Origin: Mariprofundaceae bacterium
GTDB lineage: Bacteria > Pseudomonadota > Zetaproteobacteria > Mariprofundales > Mariprofundaceae
NCBI GenBank assembly: GCA_015488115.1
Contig: WFOK01000022.1
Location: forward strand, 1-36,444
Direction of reading: 5' to 3'
Length of the DNA stretch: 36,444 nt
A model generated the notes under the pieces. It had not been told where the DNA came from and searched no databases. It saw only the letters and a program-made list of their open reading frames with translations. The translations under genes and the position numbers were made by a program. Positions 23,941 through 32,401 of the stretch are shown here, piece by piece (the first letter of the stretch is position 1; every line of letters starts with the position of its first letter).

Positions 23941-26031
23941 ATGAAATCGGCTTCTTCCATTCAGCAGAATCCCTTGCTCCATCCCAGGCCCAATGCCTTG
24001 CCGGCTTTCGATGCCATTCAGCCGGAGCATGTATTGCCGGCGCTGGAACGGGTGCTTGGCCAGGCGCGTGCCGAGATTGCGGCGCTGTGTACCCAGGAGC
24101 AGCCATGCTGGGAAAGCCTGATGTTGCCATTATCGCTCATCGAGGAGCGTATTGATCGTACATGGGGGCCGATTGCCCATCTGAATGCGGTCATGGATGA
24201 TGAGCACTTGCGCGATGTCCACCGCAAGGGCGTGGCCATGATGGCCGAGTGGCGCAGCGAGTTGGGGCAGAACCGGTCGCTGTTTGCCGCCATCAGCCGT
24301 TTGCGGGAAAGCGCAGGCTTCCAGTCCTGGCCGGAGCCAAGGAGGCGCGTGGTTGAGCACACGCTGCGCGATTTCGAGCTGTCGGGTGCGCGGCTTTCGG
24401 GTGAGAAACGGCGGCGCTTCCGCGCCATTCAGATGCGCCTGGCCGAGCTGGCCACCCTGTTTGAGCAGCATGTGCTGGATGCCACGAGGTCCTTCAGTCT
24501 GCATTTGACGGATCGGCGGGATGTAGAAGGTCTGCCGGAGTCCGTGCTGGTGCCGGCGGCCGAACGAGCCGCCGCCCAAGGCAAGGGGGGCTGGCTGTTC
24601 ACGCTGGATGCCCCGTCTTATGTGCCATTCATGCAGCATGCACGGCGGCGAGATCTGCGGGAGCTCATGTACCGGGCCCATGTGACGCGAGCTTCCGAGG
24701 GCGCGTTGGACAACGGCCCGTTGATCGAAGAGATCCTGTGCTTGCGGCAGGAGGCGGCCCGACTGCTTGGCTTTCCACATTATGCGGCCTGTTCCCTGGC
24801 GACGAAGATGGCTTCAGATGCGCAACAGGTCGAGTCCTTTCTGCTTGATCTTGCCGCTCGCAGCAGGCCGTTTGCCGAACGCGAGCTGGCCGAATTGCGT
24901 TTGTTTGCACGTGACGAGCTGGGCCTGGAAGAGCTTCATGCCTGGGATATCCCCTTTGCATCCGAGCATCTTCGCAGACATCTCCATGCGATTTCCCAGG
25001 AGGATCTGAAGCCCTATTTTCCCGAGCCTCGGGTGCTTGAAGGGCTGTTTTCGCTGGTGGAGCGGCTCTACGGCCTGACGATCCGACAGGATGCGGAGGC
25101 CCCCGTCTGGCATCCTGATGTGCGTTTCTATCGCGTGTTTCAACAGGGCCGGCCGCTGGCTGGCTTTTATCTTGATCTTTACGCGCGTCCCCACAAGCGT
25201 GGTGGGGCATGGATGGATGAATGTCTTGCGCGCATGCGCTATCCGGATGGAACGTTGCAACTGCCCGTGGCCTACATCGTGTGCAATTTCGAGTCCCCGA
25301 CTGGCGGTCAACCCGCTTTGTGGTCCCATGATGAGGTCATCACGCTGTTTCATGAATTCGGGCATGGACTGCACCACATGCTGACGGAGATGAGTGATTA
25401 TGACGTGTCCGGCATTCGCGGCGTGCCCTGGGATGCCGTCGAATTGCCCAGTCAGTTCATGGAGAATTTCTGCTGGCACAAGCCGGTCGTGGACATGATG
25501 GCCCGGCATGTCGCGACCGGGGCGCCTCTGCCGGATGAGCTGTTCGAGCGCATGCTTGCCGCGCGGAATTTCCAGTCGGCCATGCAGATGCTGCGTCAGA
25601 TCGAGTTTGCCCTTTTCGATCTGCGCCTGCATATGCATTTTGGCGCTGACGGGGGAACGGTTCGGGGGATTCTGGCGCAGGTACGCAAGCAGGTTGCCGT
25701 GCTTGAGCCGCCTTCATTCAATCGGTTTGAATGCAGCTTTTCCCATATCTTTGCCGGCGGCTACGCTGCGGGGTATTATGCCTACAAATGGGCTGAGGTG
25801 CTTTCCGCCGACGCTTTCTCGGCCTTCGAGGAAGACGGCGTGCTCAATCCCGAGACGGCGGACCGCTTCAGACGATGCATTCTCGCCTGCGGTGGAGGTC
25901 GGGACATCATGGACGCCTTTGTGGACTTCCGGGGACGCATGCCGAGCGTTGATGCCCTGCTCCGACATGCCGGCCTGGCGGAGCGGTTCAATCCGGCTTG
26001 TTCCAGCGCACGAGACGGCCTTCAAGCGTGA
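23941..26031 (+). CDS. prlC: Oligopeptidase A (M3 metallopeptidase)
   Basis: The 696-residue cytoplasmic zinc peptidase degrades oligopeptides, including signal-peptide fragments. The zinc site is HEFGHGLHHML (His471, Glu472, His475), with the third ligand Glu501 in VELPSQFMENF. Other family landmarks are NPLLHPRPNALPAFDAI at the start, GAWMDECLARM, FAGGYAAGYYAYKWAEV and FVDFRGRMPSVDALLRHAGL at the end. Length and start match E. coli PrlC (~680 residues). It has no strong ribosome site. Its last 44 nt overlap the end of the converging purN. Confidence 0.96.
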   Translation: MKSASSIQQNPLLHPRPNALPAFDAIQPEHVLPALERVLGQARAEIAALCTQEQPCWESLMLPLSLIEERIDRTWGPIAHLNAVMDDEHLRDVHRKGVAMMAEWRSELGQNRSLFAAISRLRESAGFQSWPEPRRRVVEHTLRDFELSGARLSGEKRRRFRAIQMRLAELATLFEQHVLDATRSFSLHLTDRRDVEGLPESVLVPAAERAAAQGKGGWLFTLDAPSYVPFMQHARRRDLRELMYRAHVTRASEGALDNGPLIEEILCLRQEAARLLGFPHYAACSLATKMASDAQQVESFLLDLAARSRPFAERELAELRLFARDELGLEELHAWDIPFASEHLRRHLHAISQEDLKPYFPEPRVLEGLFSLVERLYGLTIRQDAEAPVWHPDVRFYRVFQQGRPLAGFYLDLYARPHKRGGAWMDECLARMRYPDGTLQLPVAYIVCNFESPTGGQPALWSHDEVITLFHEFGHGLHHMLTEMSDYDVSGIRGVPWDAVELPSQFMENFCWHKPVVDMMARHVATGAPLPDELFERMLAARNFQSAMQMLRQIEFALFDLRLHMHFGADGGTVRGILAQVRKQVAVLEPPSFNRFECSFSHIFAGGYAAGYYAYKWAEVLSADAFSAFEEDGVLNPETADRFRRCILACGGGRDIMDAFVDFRGRMPSVDALLRHAGLAERFNPACSSARDGLQA

Positions 26032-26611
26032 AGCCCGCTTCGGCGATGCGCTTCAAGGTTTCGGGATACAATCGGTGTTCCTGTTCCTGGATGCGTGCAT
26101 GCAGCGTGTCGCGATCGTCGTCTTCATGGACGGGCACCACAGCCTGGGCCAGGATCGGTCCCCCATCGAGCACTTCGTCCACAAGGTGTACGGTGCAACC
26201 CGTAAGCTTCACGCCATAAGCCAGGGCATCCTCGACCGCATGGGCCCCTGGAAAGGCCGGAAGCAGCGAGGGATGGATGTTCAGGATGCGCCCGGGGAAC
26301 CTGCGCACGAAATGGGATGACAGGATGCGCATGTAGCCGGCGAGGACAATCCATTCGCAGCCGGTGGCCTCGATGCGCTCGGCGCATGCCGCATCAAAGC
26401 TGGCCCTGTCCGGGAAGGCCTTCGGATCCAGATGAACGACCTCCTCTATGCCGGATCGCCTGGCTATGTCCAGGGCACCGGCTTCAGGCCTGTCCGACAG
26501 GACCATGGCCACGTCCACCGGGCACTTGCCTTGTTGGGCGGCATCAATGATGACCTCAAGGTTGCTTCCCTTGCCGGAGGCCATCACGGCTATGCGCAGT
26601 CGCTTGTTCAT
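25988..26611 (-). CDS. purN: Phosphoribosylglycinamide formyltransferase
   Basis: This 207-residue enzyme carries out the third step of purine synthesis, using 10-formyl-THF. Signatures are IAVMASGKGSNLEVIIDAA, VLAGYMRILS, the catalytic ILNIHPSLLPAFPGAHA (Asn and His) and VDEVLDGGPILAQ (Asp). ATG 26611 has AGGAGA eight bases upstream. It lies 15 nt after the nitroreductase stop, so the two form a small operon. purM, its usual partner, is not adjacent. Confidence 0.96.
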   Translation of the reverse strand: MNKRLRIAVMASGKGSNLEVIIDAAQQGKCPVDVAMVLSDRPEAGALDIARRSGIEEVVHLDPKAFPDRASFDAACAERIEATGCEWIVLAGYMRILSSHFVRRFPGRILNIHPSLLPAFPGAHAVEDALAYGVKLTGCTVHLVDEVLDGGPILAQAVVPVHEDDDRDTLHARIQEQEHRLYPETLKRIAEAGFTLEGRLVRWNKPD

Positions 26612-26626
26612 GGTGGGTTCTCCTGT

Positions 26627-27292
26627 TCAGTCGAAAAAGCGCGTGAACGCATGCACGTCTTCGCGGGGTGTTCGATAGCTGTTGGCTGGCGCAGCCGGAT
26701 CCTCGTAGCCCAGCGCCATGCCGCACAGAAGGAGCAGGTGCGGATCATAGCCAAGCTCATCCCGGACGATGTCGGGATATTCCGCCAGCGCGGCCTGGGG
26801 GCATGTGGACAGCCCCTCGTCCACGGCGGCCAGCATCAGGGTCTGCAGAAACATGCCATAATCGATCCACGATCCCCTGGCCAGTCGTCCATCGACGAAG
26901 AAGAACAGCATGACCGGGGCGTCAAACGCCCTGTAATTGGCGGCCCATTGGGCGCGGCGCAGCTCAATGTCTCCACGCTGGATGTTCAACGCCCGGTAGA
27001 GCTGCATGCCGCAGGCAAAGCGCCGCTCGCGGTAGGGAGACGGCCAGTTGTCAGGGTAGTAGGCATAGTCCATGCGGCTCGGTTCTCCCTGCTCGAAGGC
27101 CCGGGTCAATCGCCGTTGCAGCCGCTGTTTCTTGCGTCCCGTCACCACGGCTACGAGCCAGGGCTGCGTGTTCGCCCCGGATGGCGCATGTCGGGCAAGA
27201 TCCAGCAGCTTCTCGATCTGGGCGCGGGAGACGGGTCTGTCGACATAGGCCCGAACGGACTTGCGGCGCAGGATGGCCTCACGGAGTTCCAT
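26627..27292 (-). CDS. Nitroreductase-family FMN oxidoreductase
   Basis: The 221-residue protein has the FMN-binding pattern of the nitroreductase superfamily: ILRRKSVRAYVDRPVSRAQI at the start, LARHAPSGANTQPWLVAVV, IDYGMFLQTLMLAAVDEGLS, and GMALGYEDPAAPAN near the end. Members reduce nitro compounds, quinones or flavins. ATG 27292 gives the typical MELREAILRRKS start. The open frame further upstream has no homology and crosses into the bcs promoter region. purN follows closely, and no functional link is evident. It differs from the nitroreductase domain of the fusion protein at 1343-2554. Confidence 0.9.
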   Translation of the reverse strand: MELREAILRRKSVRAYVDRPVSRAQIEKLLDLARHAPSGANTQPWLVAVVTGRKKQRLQRRLTRAFEQGEPSRMDYAYYPDNWPSPYRERRFACGMQLYRALNIQRGDIELRRAQWAANYRAFDAPVMLFFFVDGRLARGSWIDYGMFLQTLMLAAVDEGLSTCPQAALAEYPDIVRDELGYDPHLLLLCGMALGYEDPAAPANSYRTPREDVHAFTRFFD

Positions 27293-27415
27293 GGCCGGGA
27301 ATGTAAGATTGGCCGCCTGCGCATGCAAGCGCGCCTTCCATGAGGAAATGCGAAAATCCCAAGCCATCGCTTGAGCAGTTTCGTCTATCTTTTTGATTTT
27401 TCTGGGCGGGAAAGT

Positions 27416-27443
27416 TTGACAAGCCGGGATTCTGTGCTTTACT
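27416..27443 (+). promoter_or_regulatory. Predicted promoter of the bcs operon
   Basis: The perfect -35 TTGACA (27416-27421) is followed by a 16-bp spacer and TTTACT (27438-27443), a four-of-six -10. The predicted start is near 27450, about 40 nt ahead of the bcsA GTG. Confidence 0.5.
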
Positions 27444-27454
27444 TGTTCCAGAAT

Positions 27455-27470
27455 TGTGACCTGGATCACA
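27455..27470. promoter_or_regulatory. CRP/Clp-type binding site in the bcsA leader
   Basis: TGTGACCTGGATCACA matches the CRP-family consensus TGTGA-N6-TCACA at all ten half-site positions. It lies just downstream of the predicted transcription start and ends five bases before the bcsA ribosome site. A position centred near +13 would fit repression or roadblock rather than class I/II activation, if the promoter call is right. Confidence 0.7.
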
Positions 27471-27490
27471 GGGCCAGGAGGGGAATCGAC

Positions 27491-29794
27491 GTGTTTGGGC
27501 GATTGCTTCATACGATCAAAAGGCACATGCCGTTCTTTATCTGGGCCCCCGGCGCCGCGTTGCTGGTCTATATCGCCGGGGTTGACCTTTACCTTTCCGA
27601 GCAATTGATTCTTGCGGTCATGTGCGTGCTTGTCATGGTGATCTGCTGGTGGCGTTATGTGCATACGCTGGACAATCATTACACGCTCAGGCTTTCGCGC
27701 CTGCTGCTCATGGTTATTGCAGGCTTCATGGCCGTACGCTACATCATTTGGCGCTTCGAGTATTCGATTCCCTGGTATGAGGACACCCTGTCGGTCACCT
27801 GTGCCCTGACGCTGCTGTTTGCCGAATGTCTAGCCGTTGCACTGTATTTCAGCGGCGCCTTCGTCAATCTTCATCCCCTGCGGCGCGAACCTCAGCCCAT
27901 TGATTTGAAGGATCCGAATCTGCCTACGGTCGACGTGTTCGTGCCCACTTATAACGAGGATCCCGAACTGTTGCGCACGACCTTGCTGGCTGCCACGGAC
28001 ATGATCTATCCCCGTGACAAGCTCAGGGTCTATCTGCTGGATGATGGCGGCACCCAGGCCAAGTGCGAACAGCCAGGCAAGAAGGGGGAGCAGGCCCGGC
28101 TCCGGCGCAAGGAGCTGCAGGACCTGTGCTTCGAGGTGGGCTGTTTCTACCTGACGCGCAAGGACAACCGGGACGCCAAGGCGGGCAATATCGATGCCGC
28201 CCTGGCAAGGACCGATGGCGAATTCATCGTCATTTTCGATGCTGATCACATTCCGACGAACGATTTTCTGAAGAACACGATCGGCACCCTGCTTGCCGAC
28301 GAAAAGAAGGCCTTCGTGCAGACCCCTCATTTCGTGATCAACCAGGATCCGTTCGAGAAGAACCTGCGGGCCGACCGCGAGTTTCCGAATGAGGCCGAAA
28401 TGTTCTACACGATGAACCTGCGCGGCATGGACAACTGGAATGCTGGATTCTTTTGCGGCTCGGGCGCGGTCATGCGTCGCAAGGCCTTGGAGGATGTCGG
28501 CGGCATGCTCACGGACACGATCGTCGAGGATGCCGAGACCTCGATCGAGCTGGCCAGGCGCGGCTGGAAGGCCGCCTATCTGCATCAGCCGATGCTTTGC
28601 GGGCTGAACTCCGAGAGTACCGAGGCCTATGTGCATCAGCGGCAGCGTTGGGGTACGGGCATGACGCAACTGCTGTGGGAGAAGAACCCGCTGTTCGTGC
28701 GCGGGTTGAACATCGCCCAGCGGGTCTGCTACATGAATTGCATCCTGTTCTGGCTGTTTTCCATCGCGCGCATCATCTTCATCGTATCGCCGCTGCTGGC
28801 GCTGCTTGGCGGCATCACGCTGTTCGCGGCGCCGCCGATTGAGATTCTGCTTTACATGGTGCCCTACCTGATCGGTCTCGGACTGGTCATCAACATGCTT
28901 TATGGACGGGTCCGATGGCTGTTTGTCTCCGAGATCTATGAAACGTTGACGGCCGTGTTCCTGGTCAAGAACGTGATCAAGACCTTGCTATTTCCGAAGC
29001 ATGAGCCATTCATCGTGACCCCGAAGGGCGAAGTGCTGGAGTATGACAAGCTTTCCTACCTGGCCCCGCGCTTTTATGTCCTGATCGGGTTGCAATTCAT
29101 CGCCATGGGTGCCGGCTACTACCAGCTTTCGACCGATCCGACGACACTGAATTCGGTGACGTTCTCGATGGGATGGAATCTCTACAACATGATCTTCACG
29201 CTGGCTGCGCTCGGCGTGTTGATCGAGCGCAGGCAGGTGCGCGCCCGGCCCAGGGTGCCCATCCATGAGATGGGCAAGGTCAAGTTCGGTGAGCAGTTCA
29301 TGCCCTGCGAGATCATCGACATGACCGAGGATGGCGCCCTGCTGAAGCTGCCCGGCTGGATGGGCAGGCTTGATGCCAAGGAAGGACAGTTGGAGTTTGC
29401 GCAAAGCCATATCGCCAGCGACGAGCTGTCCCTGACCAGGGTGCTGGACAATCTGAGTCGCGTGGGCTTCAAGGTCGTGTCCGTGCGTACGCAAAAGGAC
29501 AAGAAGAAGGAGCATCTGCTGGTTTCGGTCAAGTTTGATTACGAGGACGAAACGCAGCGCCTGGCCGTGATATCCTATGTGTATGGAAATTCGAGCCGTT
29601 GGCGTGAAATGCTCAAGAGCCGCAACAAGCATTCGCGCATCATGCAGGGCATGGTGTTCGTCACGCGCGCGGCCTACCTTGGCCTTGTGCACATTGCCAT
29701 GGCCTTCAAGGGGCTTCATCATGTTCTGTTGGCCTTCAAGTTGCTGTTGCAGAGGAAAAAGGCTCCAAAAGCTGTTCAGGAGGGGAAAGCATGA
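27491..29794 (+). CDS. bcsA: Cellulose synthase catalytic subunit with PilZ domain
   Basis: This 767-residue inner-membrane GT2 enzyme polymerises UDP-glucose into cellulose and extrudes it. Catalytic signatures in order are LLDDGG (~184), FDADH (~250), QTPHFVINQDPF, TIVEDAETS (~343-351; most relatives have TED), QRQRWGTGM (~383) and the gating loop FIVTPKG (~507). Hydrophobic helices flank the GT domain. A C-terminal PilZ domain has RQVR (~581) and DMTEDG (~610), the c-di-GMP-binding RxxxR and D/NxSxxG regions. GTG 27491 has AGGAGGGG at 7-nt spacing; ATG 27527 is a weaker alternative. bcsB overlaps the stop (ATGA). No bcsQ or bcsEFG genes are adjacent. Confidence 0.96.
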   Translation: MFGRLLHTIKRHMPFFIWAPGAALLVYIAGVDLYLSEQLILAVMCVLVMVICWWRYVHTLDNHYTLRLSRLLLMVIAGFMAVRYIIWRFEYSIPWYEDTLSVTCALTLLFAECLAVALYFSGAFVNLHPLRREPQPIDLKDPNLPTVDVFVPTYNEDPELLRTTLLAATDMIYPRDKLRVYLLDDGGTQAKCEQPGKKGEQARLRRKELQDLCFEVGCFYLTRKDNRDAKAGNIDAALARTDGEFIVIFDADHIPTNDFLKNTIGTLLADEKKAFVQTPHFVINQDPFEKNLRADREFPNEAEMFYTMNLRGMDNWNAGFFCGSGAVMRRKALEDVGGMLTDTIVEDAETSIELARRGWKAAYLHQPMLCGLNSESTEAYVHQRQRWGTGMTQLLWEKNPLFVRGLNIAQRVCYMNCILFWLFSIARIIFIVSPLLALLGGITLFAAPPIEILLYMVPYLIGLGLVINMLYGRVRWLFVSEIYETLTAVFLVKNVIKTLLFPKHEPFIVTPKGEVLEYDKLSYLAPRFYVLIGLQFIAMGAGYYQLSTDPTTLNSVTFSMGWNLYNMIFTLAALGVLIERRQVRARPRVPIHEMGKVKFGEQFMPCEIIDMTEDGALLKLPGWMGRLDAKEGQLEFAQSHIASDELSLTRVLDNLSRVGFKVVSVRTQKDKKKEHLLVSVKFDYEDETQRLAVISYVYGNSSRWREMLKSRNKHSRIMQGMVFVTRAAYLGLVHIAMAFKGLHHVLLAFKLLLQRKKAPKAVQEGKA

Positions 29795-32391
29795 GTCATC
29801 ACTGGAAGATCGGAATTATCGCATGCGCGTTGCTCGCATGGCCTTGTTGCGCAAACAGCGCTGATGCACCCAGCGGCCCGGCGCCGGCAGCGGCCGCAAG
29901 CATGCAGCCGGCCGAAAAAGCTTCCCCGGCAGCTATGGCGTCAGAGACATCCGCGGTCAAGAAGGCCGAGACCGCGGCAAAGGCTGCTGCCGACAAGAAG
30001 GTCCCGGGGGCGGCCCAGGAGTCTGAGGTCAAGGCGCCGGCCAAGCTAGCGACGGAGAAGGCCGTGGCTCAGCCAGGGTCGGCCGGAAACGAGGGTTCCA
30101 AGCAGGCCGAGTCGAAGAAGGCCCGGGCCGAAGACAAGCAGCCTGCTGCAAAGGCCGCAAAGAAACAGCCTGTCAAGCCCAAGCGCGTGTATGTGCCCGC
30201 CGATGTGCCGGCCCAGGAGCTCAAGGCGGTCAGCGTCCGCCGCAGCATGCGCGATTTCATCCGCAACCATGCGCGCCGTTTCATCGTGCTTCGCCAGTCC
30301 GAGGCCACCTATGCCATCAATGTGCCCGTTTCCTATCGGATCGAGCCCTCGAAGATCAAGGCACATATCGTGTTCACGAACTCCAATGCCCTGCTCAAGG
30401 GACGCTCGCAGATGCGTCTGCGCTGGAACGGGGGCGTGTTCGCCCAAGCGCCGCTGGACCCTTCCTTTCCTGATGGCATGATCGATGTCACCGTGCCGCT
30501 CGAGCTCGTGACCAGCGGCCAGAACCAGTTCACGATCGATGTCTCGCAACATTATCTCTCCGAATGCGAGGACCCGGGCAGTCCGGAGTTGTGGACCATG
30601 GTGGACATGGAAGCATCCTACATCGAACTCGAGGGCAAGATGCGTCCCGTTCAGCCGACCCTGCGCAGCTTCGACAATCTGCTTTCCTCACTCGACTGGA
30701 GCGATCTGCATGTGACCATGGTGCCGCTGAGCAAATCGCCAGAGCATCTGCATGCGGGCACCCTGCTTGCCGAGAGCCTGGCCAATCGCGCCGGAGAGCA
30801 ACATGTCATCATCGACAGCGCCGAGCTCGGGCAGACCGTGGGCAGCACGGCCATCGGGCATGATCTGGTGGTCTTTGGCACCTATGAGGAGGCTGAAGCC
30901 ATGCTTGGCCCGATCGAGCCCAAGGGCGGTGCCAGGGGACATATCCTGGTGCGCGCCAGGCAGAATGATCCGGGGCATTTCCTGCTCGCCGTGCTGGGCA
31001 AGACCAAGCAGGATGTGGTCAAGGCCGCCTCCGCGTTTGCGTGGGCCACACTGCCGCTTTCCGATGAGGCGACCATGGATGTCTTCGACGTGCAGGTTCC
31101 AAGCGCCATGGCCTATTCCTCCCGCCATGCGGTGCAGGAGGGGCGGGAATACAATTTCGCCGACCTGGGCTTCCATACGACAACCCTGAAGGGGCTGCAG
31201 GATGCGGCCACCGTGACCTTGTGGCTGCCTCCGGATTTGTTCGCCAAGACGCATGCCCAGGTCGAGATGCGCCTGCACTTCAGCTATGGCGCGGCCCTGC
31301 GTCCGGATTCGGTGCTGAACGTGTATCACAACGGGCAGTTCTTGCGCGGTATCTCGCTTTCCGACCCTCGCGGTCTGCTGGTCCGGGACTATCGCATCTG
31401 GATTCCCCTGCATGCGTTCCGACCAGGCCTGAACGAGTTCCGCTTTGAAAGCCGCATGCGGGCGAACACGGGCACGAACTGCACGACGGGCAACACGGAC
31501 AATCTGCTCATGACCCTGTTTGATGATTCAACGTTCACGATCCCTGAAACCTCGCACTATGTGGCCATGCCCGATCTGAACTATCTCGTCAATACGGGGT
31601 ATCCCTATCTGGGTGACTTGGGCGACACGCCCGTGATCCAGATTCCGAACCTGAAGCCCCATATGCTGGCCAGTGCATGGACGCTGGCAGCCAAGCTCGG
31701 TCAGCTCAAGGGCAGCCCGATTCAGTCGTTGACCGTGTCGAACACGGATATGGGCGCGACCAATGTCATCCGTATGGACGTGTTTTCCAACATCGATGAC
31801 CGCATCTGGGAGGCTGCTCCTGTTCACCTGGGCAGGAAGGGCTTCGTGAACCATCCCAGCCTGGCCAATCCGAGCGTGCTGGGGCACGACCCGCTGACAT
31901 GGCGCAAGAAGCTGAACATGTTGCTCGAAGGCTCGGAATATGAGTCGGGTGTGGAAGGTCCGCGGTATCACAGCGTGGGTATCCAGCAGTCCTTCAGCCT
32001 GAAGAATCAGGGCGTCATGATGCAGTTCGAAAACCCGCGCGTGGACAACGGGACGATGACCCTGCTGGTTTCCGACAGCCAGGAACAGCTTGTGGATGCG
32101 ATCCACAGCCTGATTCGACTGTGGCCGCAGATGCAGGATTCTCACGGCGATCTGCTTCTCTGGGGAACGGCCATCGAGCAGGGCAGACCGGATTTTTGGT
32201 CGGCCGAGGTCGGGTCGCATACCTACCATATCGGCAGCATGCCCTTCTTGGAGAGGATCACGTACTTCGCGATTCAGTACCCTGTCTTCCTGCTGATCGT
32301 GCTGTTCATCGTCTTCGTCTTCATGGCCATTCTGACGAGGGCGCTGCTCATCATGTACCGTCACCAGGTGCATCCGCATATCGAGCCATGA
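29791..32391 (+). CDS. bcsB: Cellulose synthase periplasmic subunit BcsB with Ala/Lys-rich N-terminal extension
   Basis: This 866-residue periplasmic protein is anchored by one C-terminal helix (~835-857, VFLLIVLFIVFVFMAILTRA) that docks to BcsA. A signal peptide covers ~1-24. Residues ~25-135 are a low-complexity Ala/Lys/Glu-rich segment (such as AVKKAETAAKAAADKK and AAKAAKKQPVKPKR) not typical of E. coli BcsB. From ~140 the conserved carbohydrate-binding and flavodoxin-like domains follow (INVPVSYRIEPSKIKAHIVF, DVSQHYLSECEDPG, FRFESRMRANTGTNC). Start and stop couple it to bcsA and, 10 nt on, to bcsZ. Function within the BcsAB synthase is secure; the extension's role is unknown. Confidence 0.95.
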   Translation: MSHHWKIGIIACALLAWPCCANSADAPSGPAPAAAASMQPAEKASPAAMASETSAVKKAETAAKAAADKKVPGAAQESEVKAPAKLATEKAVAQPGSAGNEGSKQAESKKARAEDKQPAAKAAKKQPVKPKRVYVPADVPAQELKAVSVRRSMRDFIRNHARRFIVLRQSEATYAINVPVSYRIEPSKIKAHIVFTNSNALLKGRSQMRLRWNGGVFAQAPLDPSFPDGMIDVTVPLELVTSGQNQFTIDVSQHYLSECEDPGSPELWTMVDMEASYIELEGKMRPVQPTLRSFDNLLSSLDWSDLHVTMVPLSKSPEHLHAGTLLAESLANRAGEQHVIIDSAELGQTVGSTAIGHDLVVFGTYEEAEAMLGPIEPKGGARGHILVRARQNDPGHFLLAVLGKTKQDVVKAASAFAWATLPLSDEATMDVFDVQVPSAMAYSSRHAVQEGREYNFADLGFHTTTLKGLQDAATVTLWLPPDLFAKTHAQVEMRLHFSYGAALRPDSVLNVYHNGQFLRGISLSDPRGLLVRDYRIWIPLHAFRPGLNEFRFESRMRANTGTNCTTGNTDNLLMTLFDDSTFTIPETSHYVAMPDLNYLVNTGYPYLGDLGDTPVIQIPNLKPHMLASAWTLAAKLGQLKGSPIQSLTVSNTDMGATNVIRMDVFSNIDDRIWEAAPVHLGRKGFVNHPSLANPSVLGHDPLTWRKKLNMLLEGSEYESGVEGPRYHSVGIQQSFSLKNQGVMMQFENPRVDNGTMTLLVSDSQEQLVDAIHSLIRLWPQMQDSHGDLLLWGTAIEQGRPDFWSAEVGSHTYHIGSMPFLERITYFAIQYPVFLLIVLFIVFVFMAILTRALLIMYRHQVHPHIEP

Positions 32392-32401
32392 GGCCGGTTG
32401 C

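Noticed and set aside
27293-27490. c-di-GMP riboswitch upstream of bcsA
   Set aside because: The region is short, has a normal promoter and CRP-type site, and shows no GEMM-like conserved core.
26627-27679. Longer version of the nitroreductase frame starting at 27679
   Set aside because: The added ~129 residues run antisense through the bcs promoter and bcsA start; the family start is at 27292.
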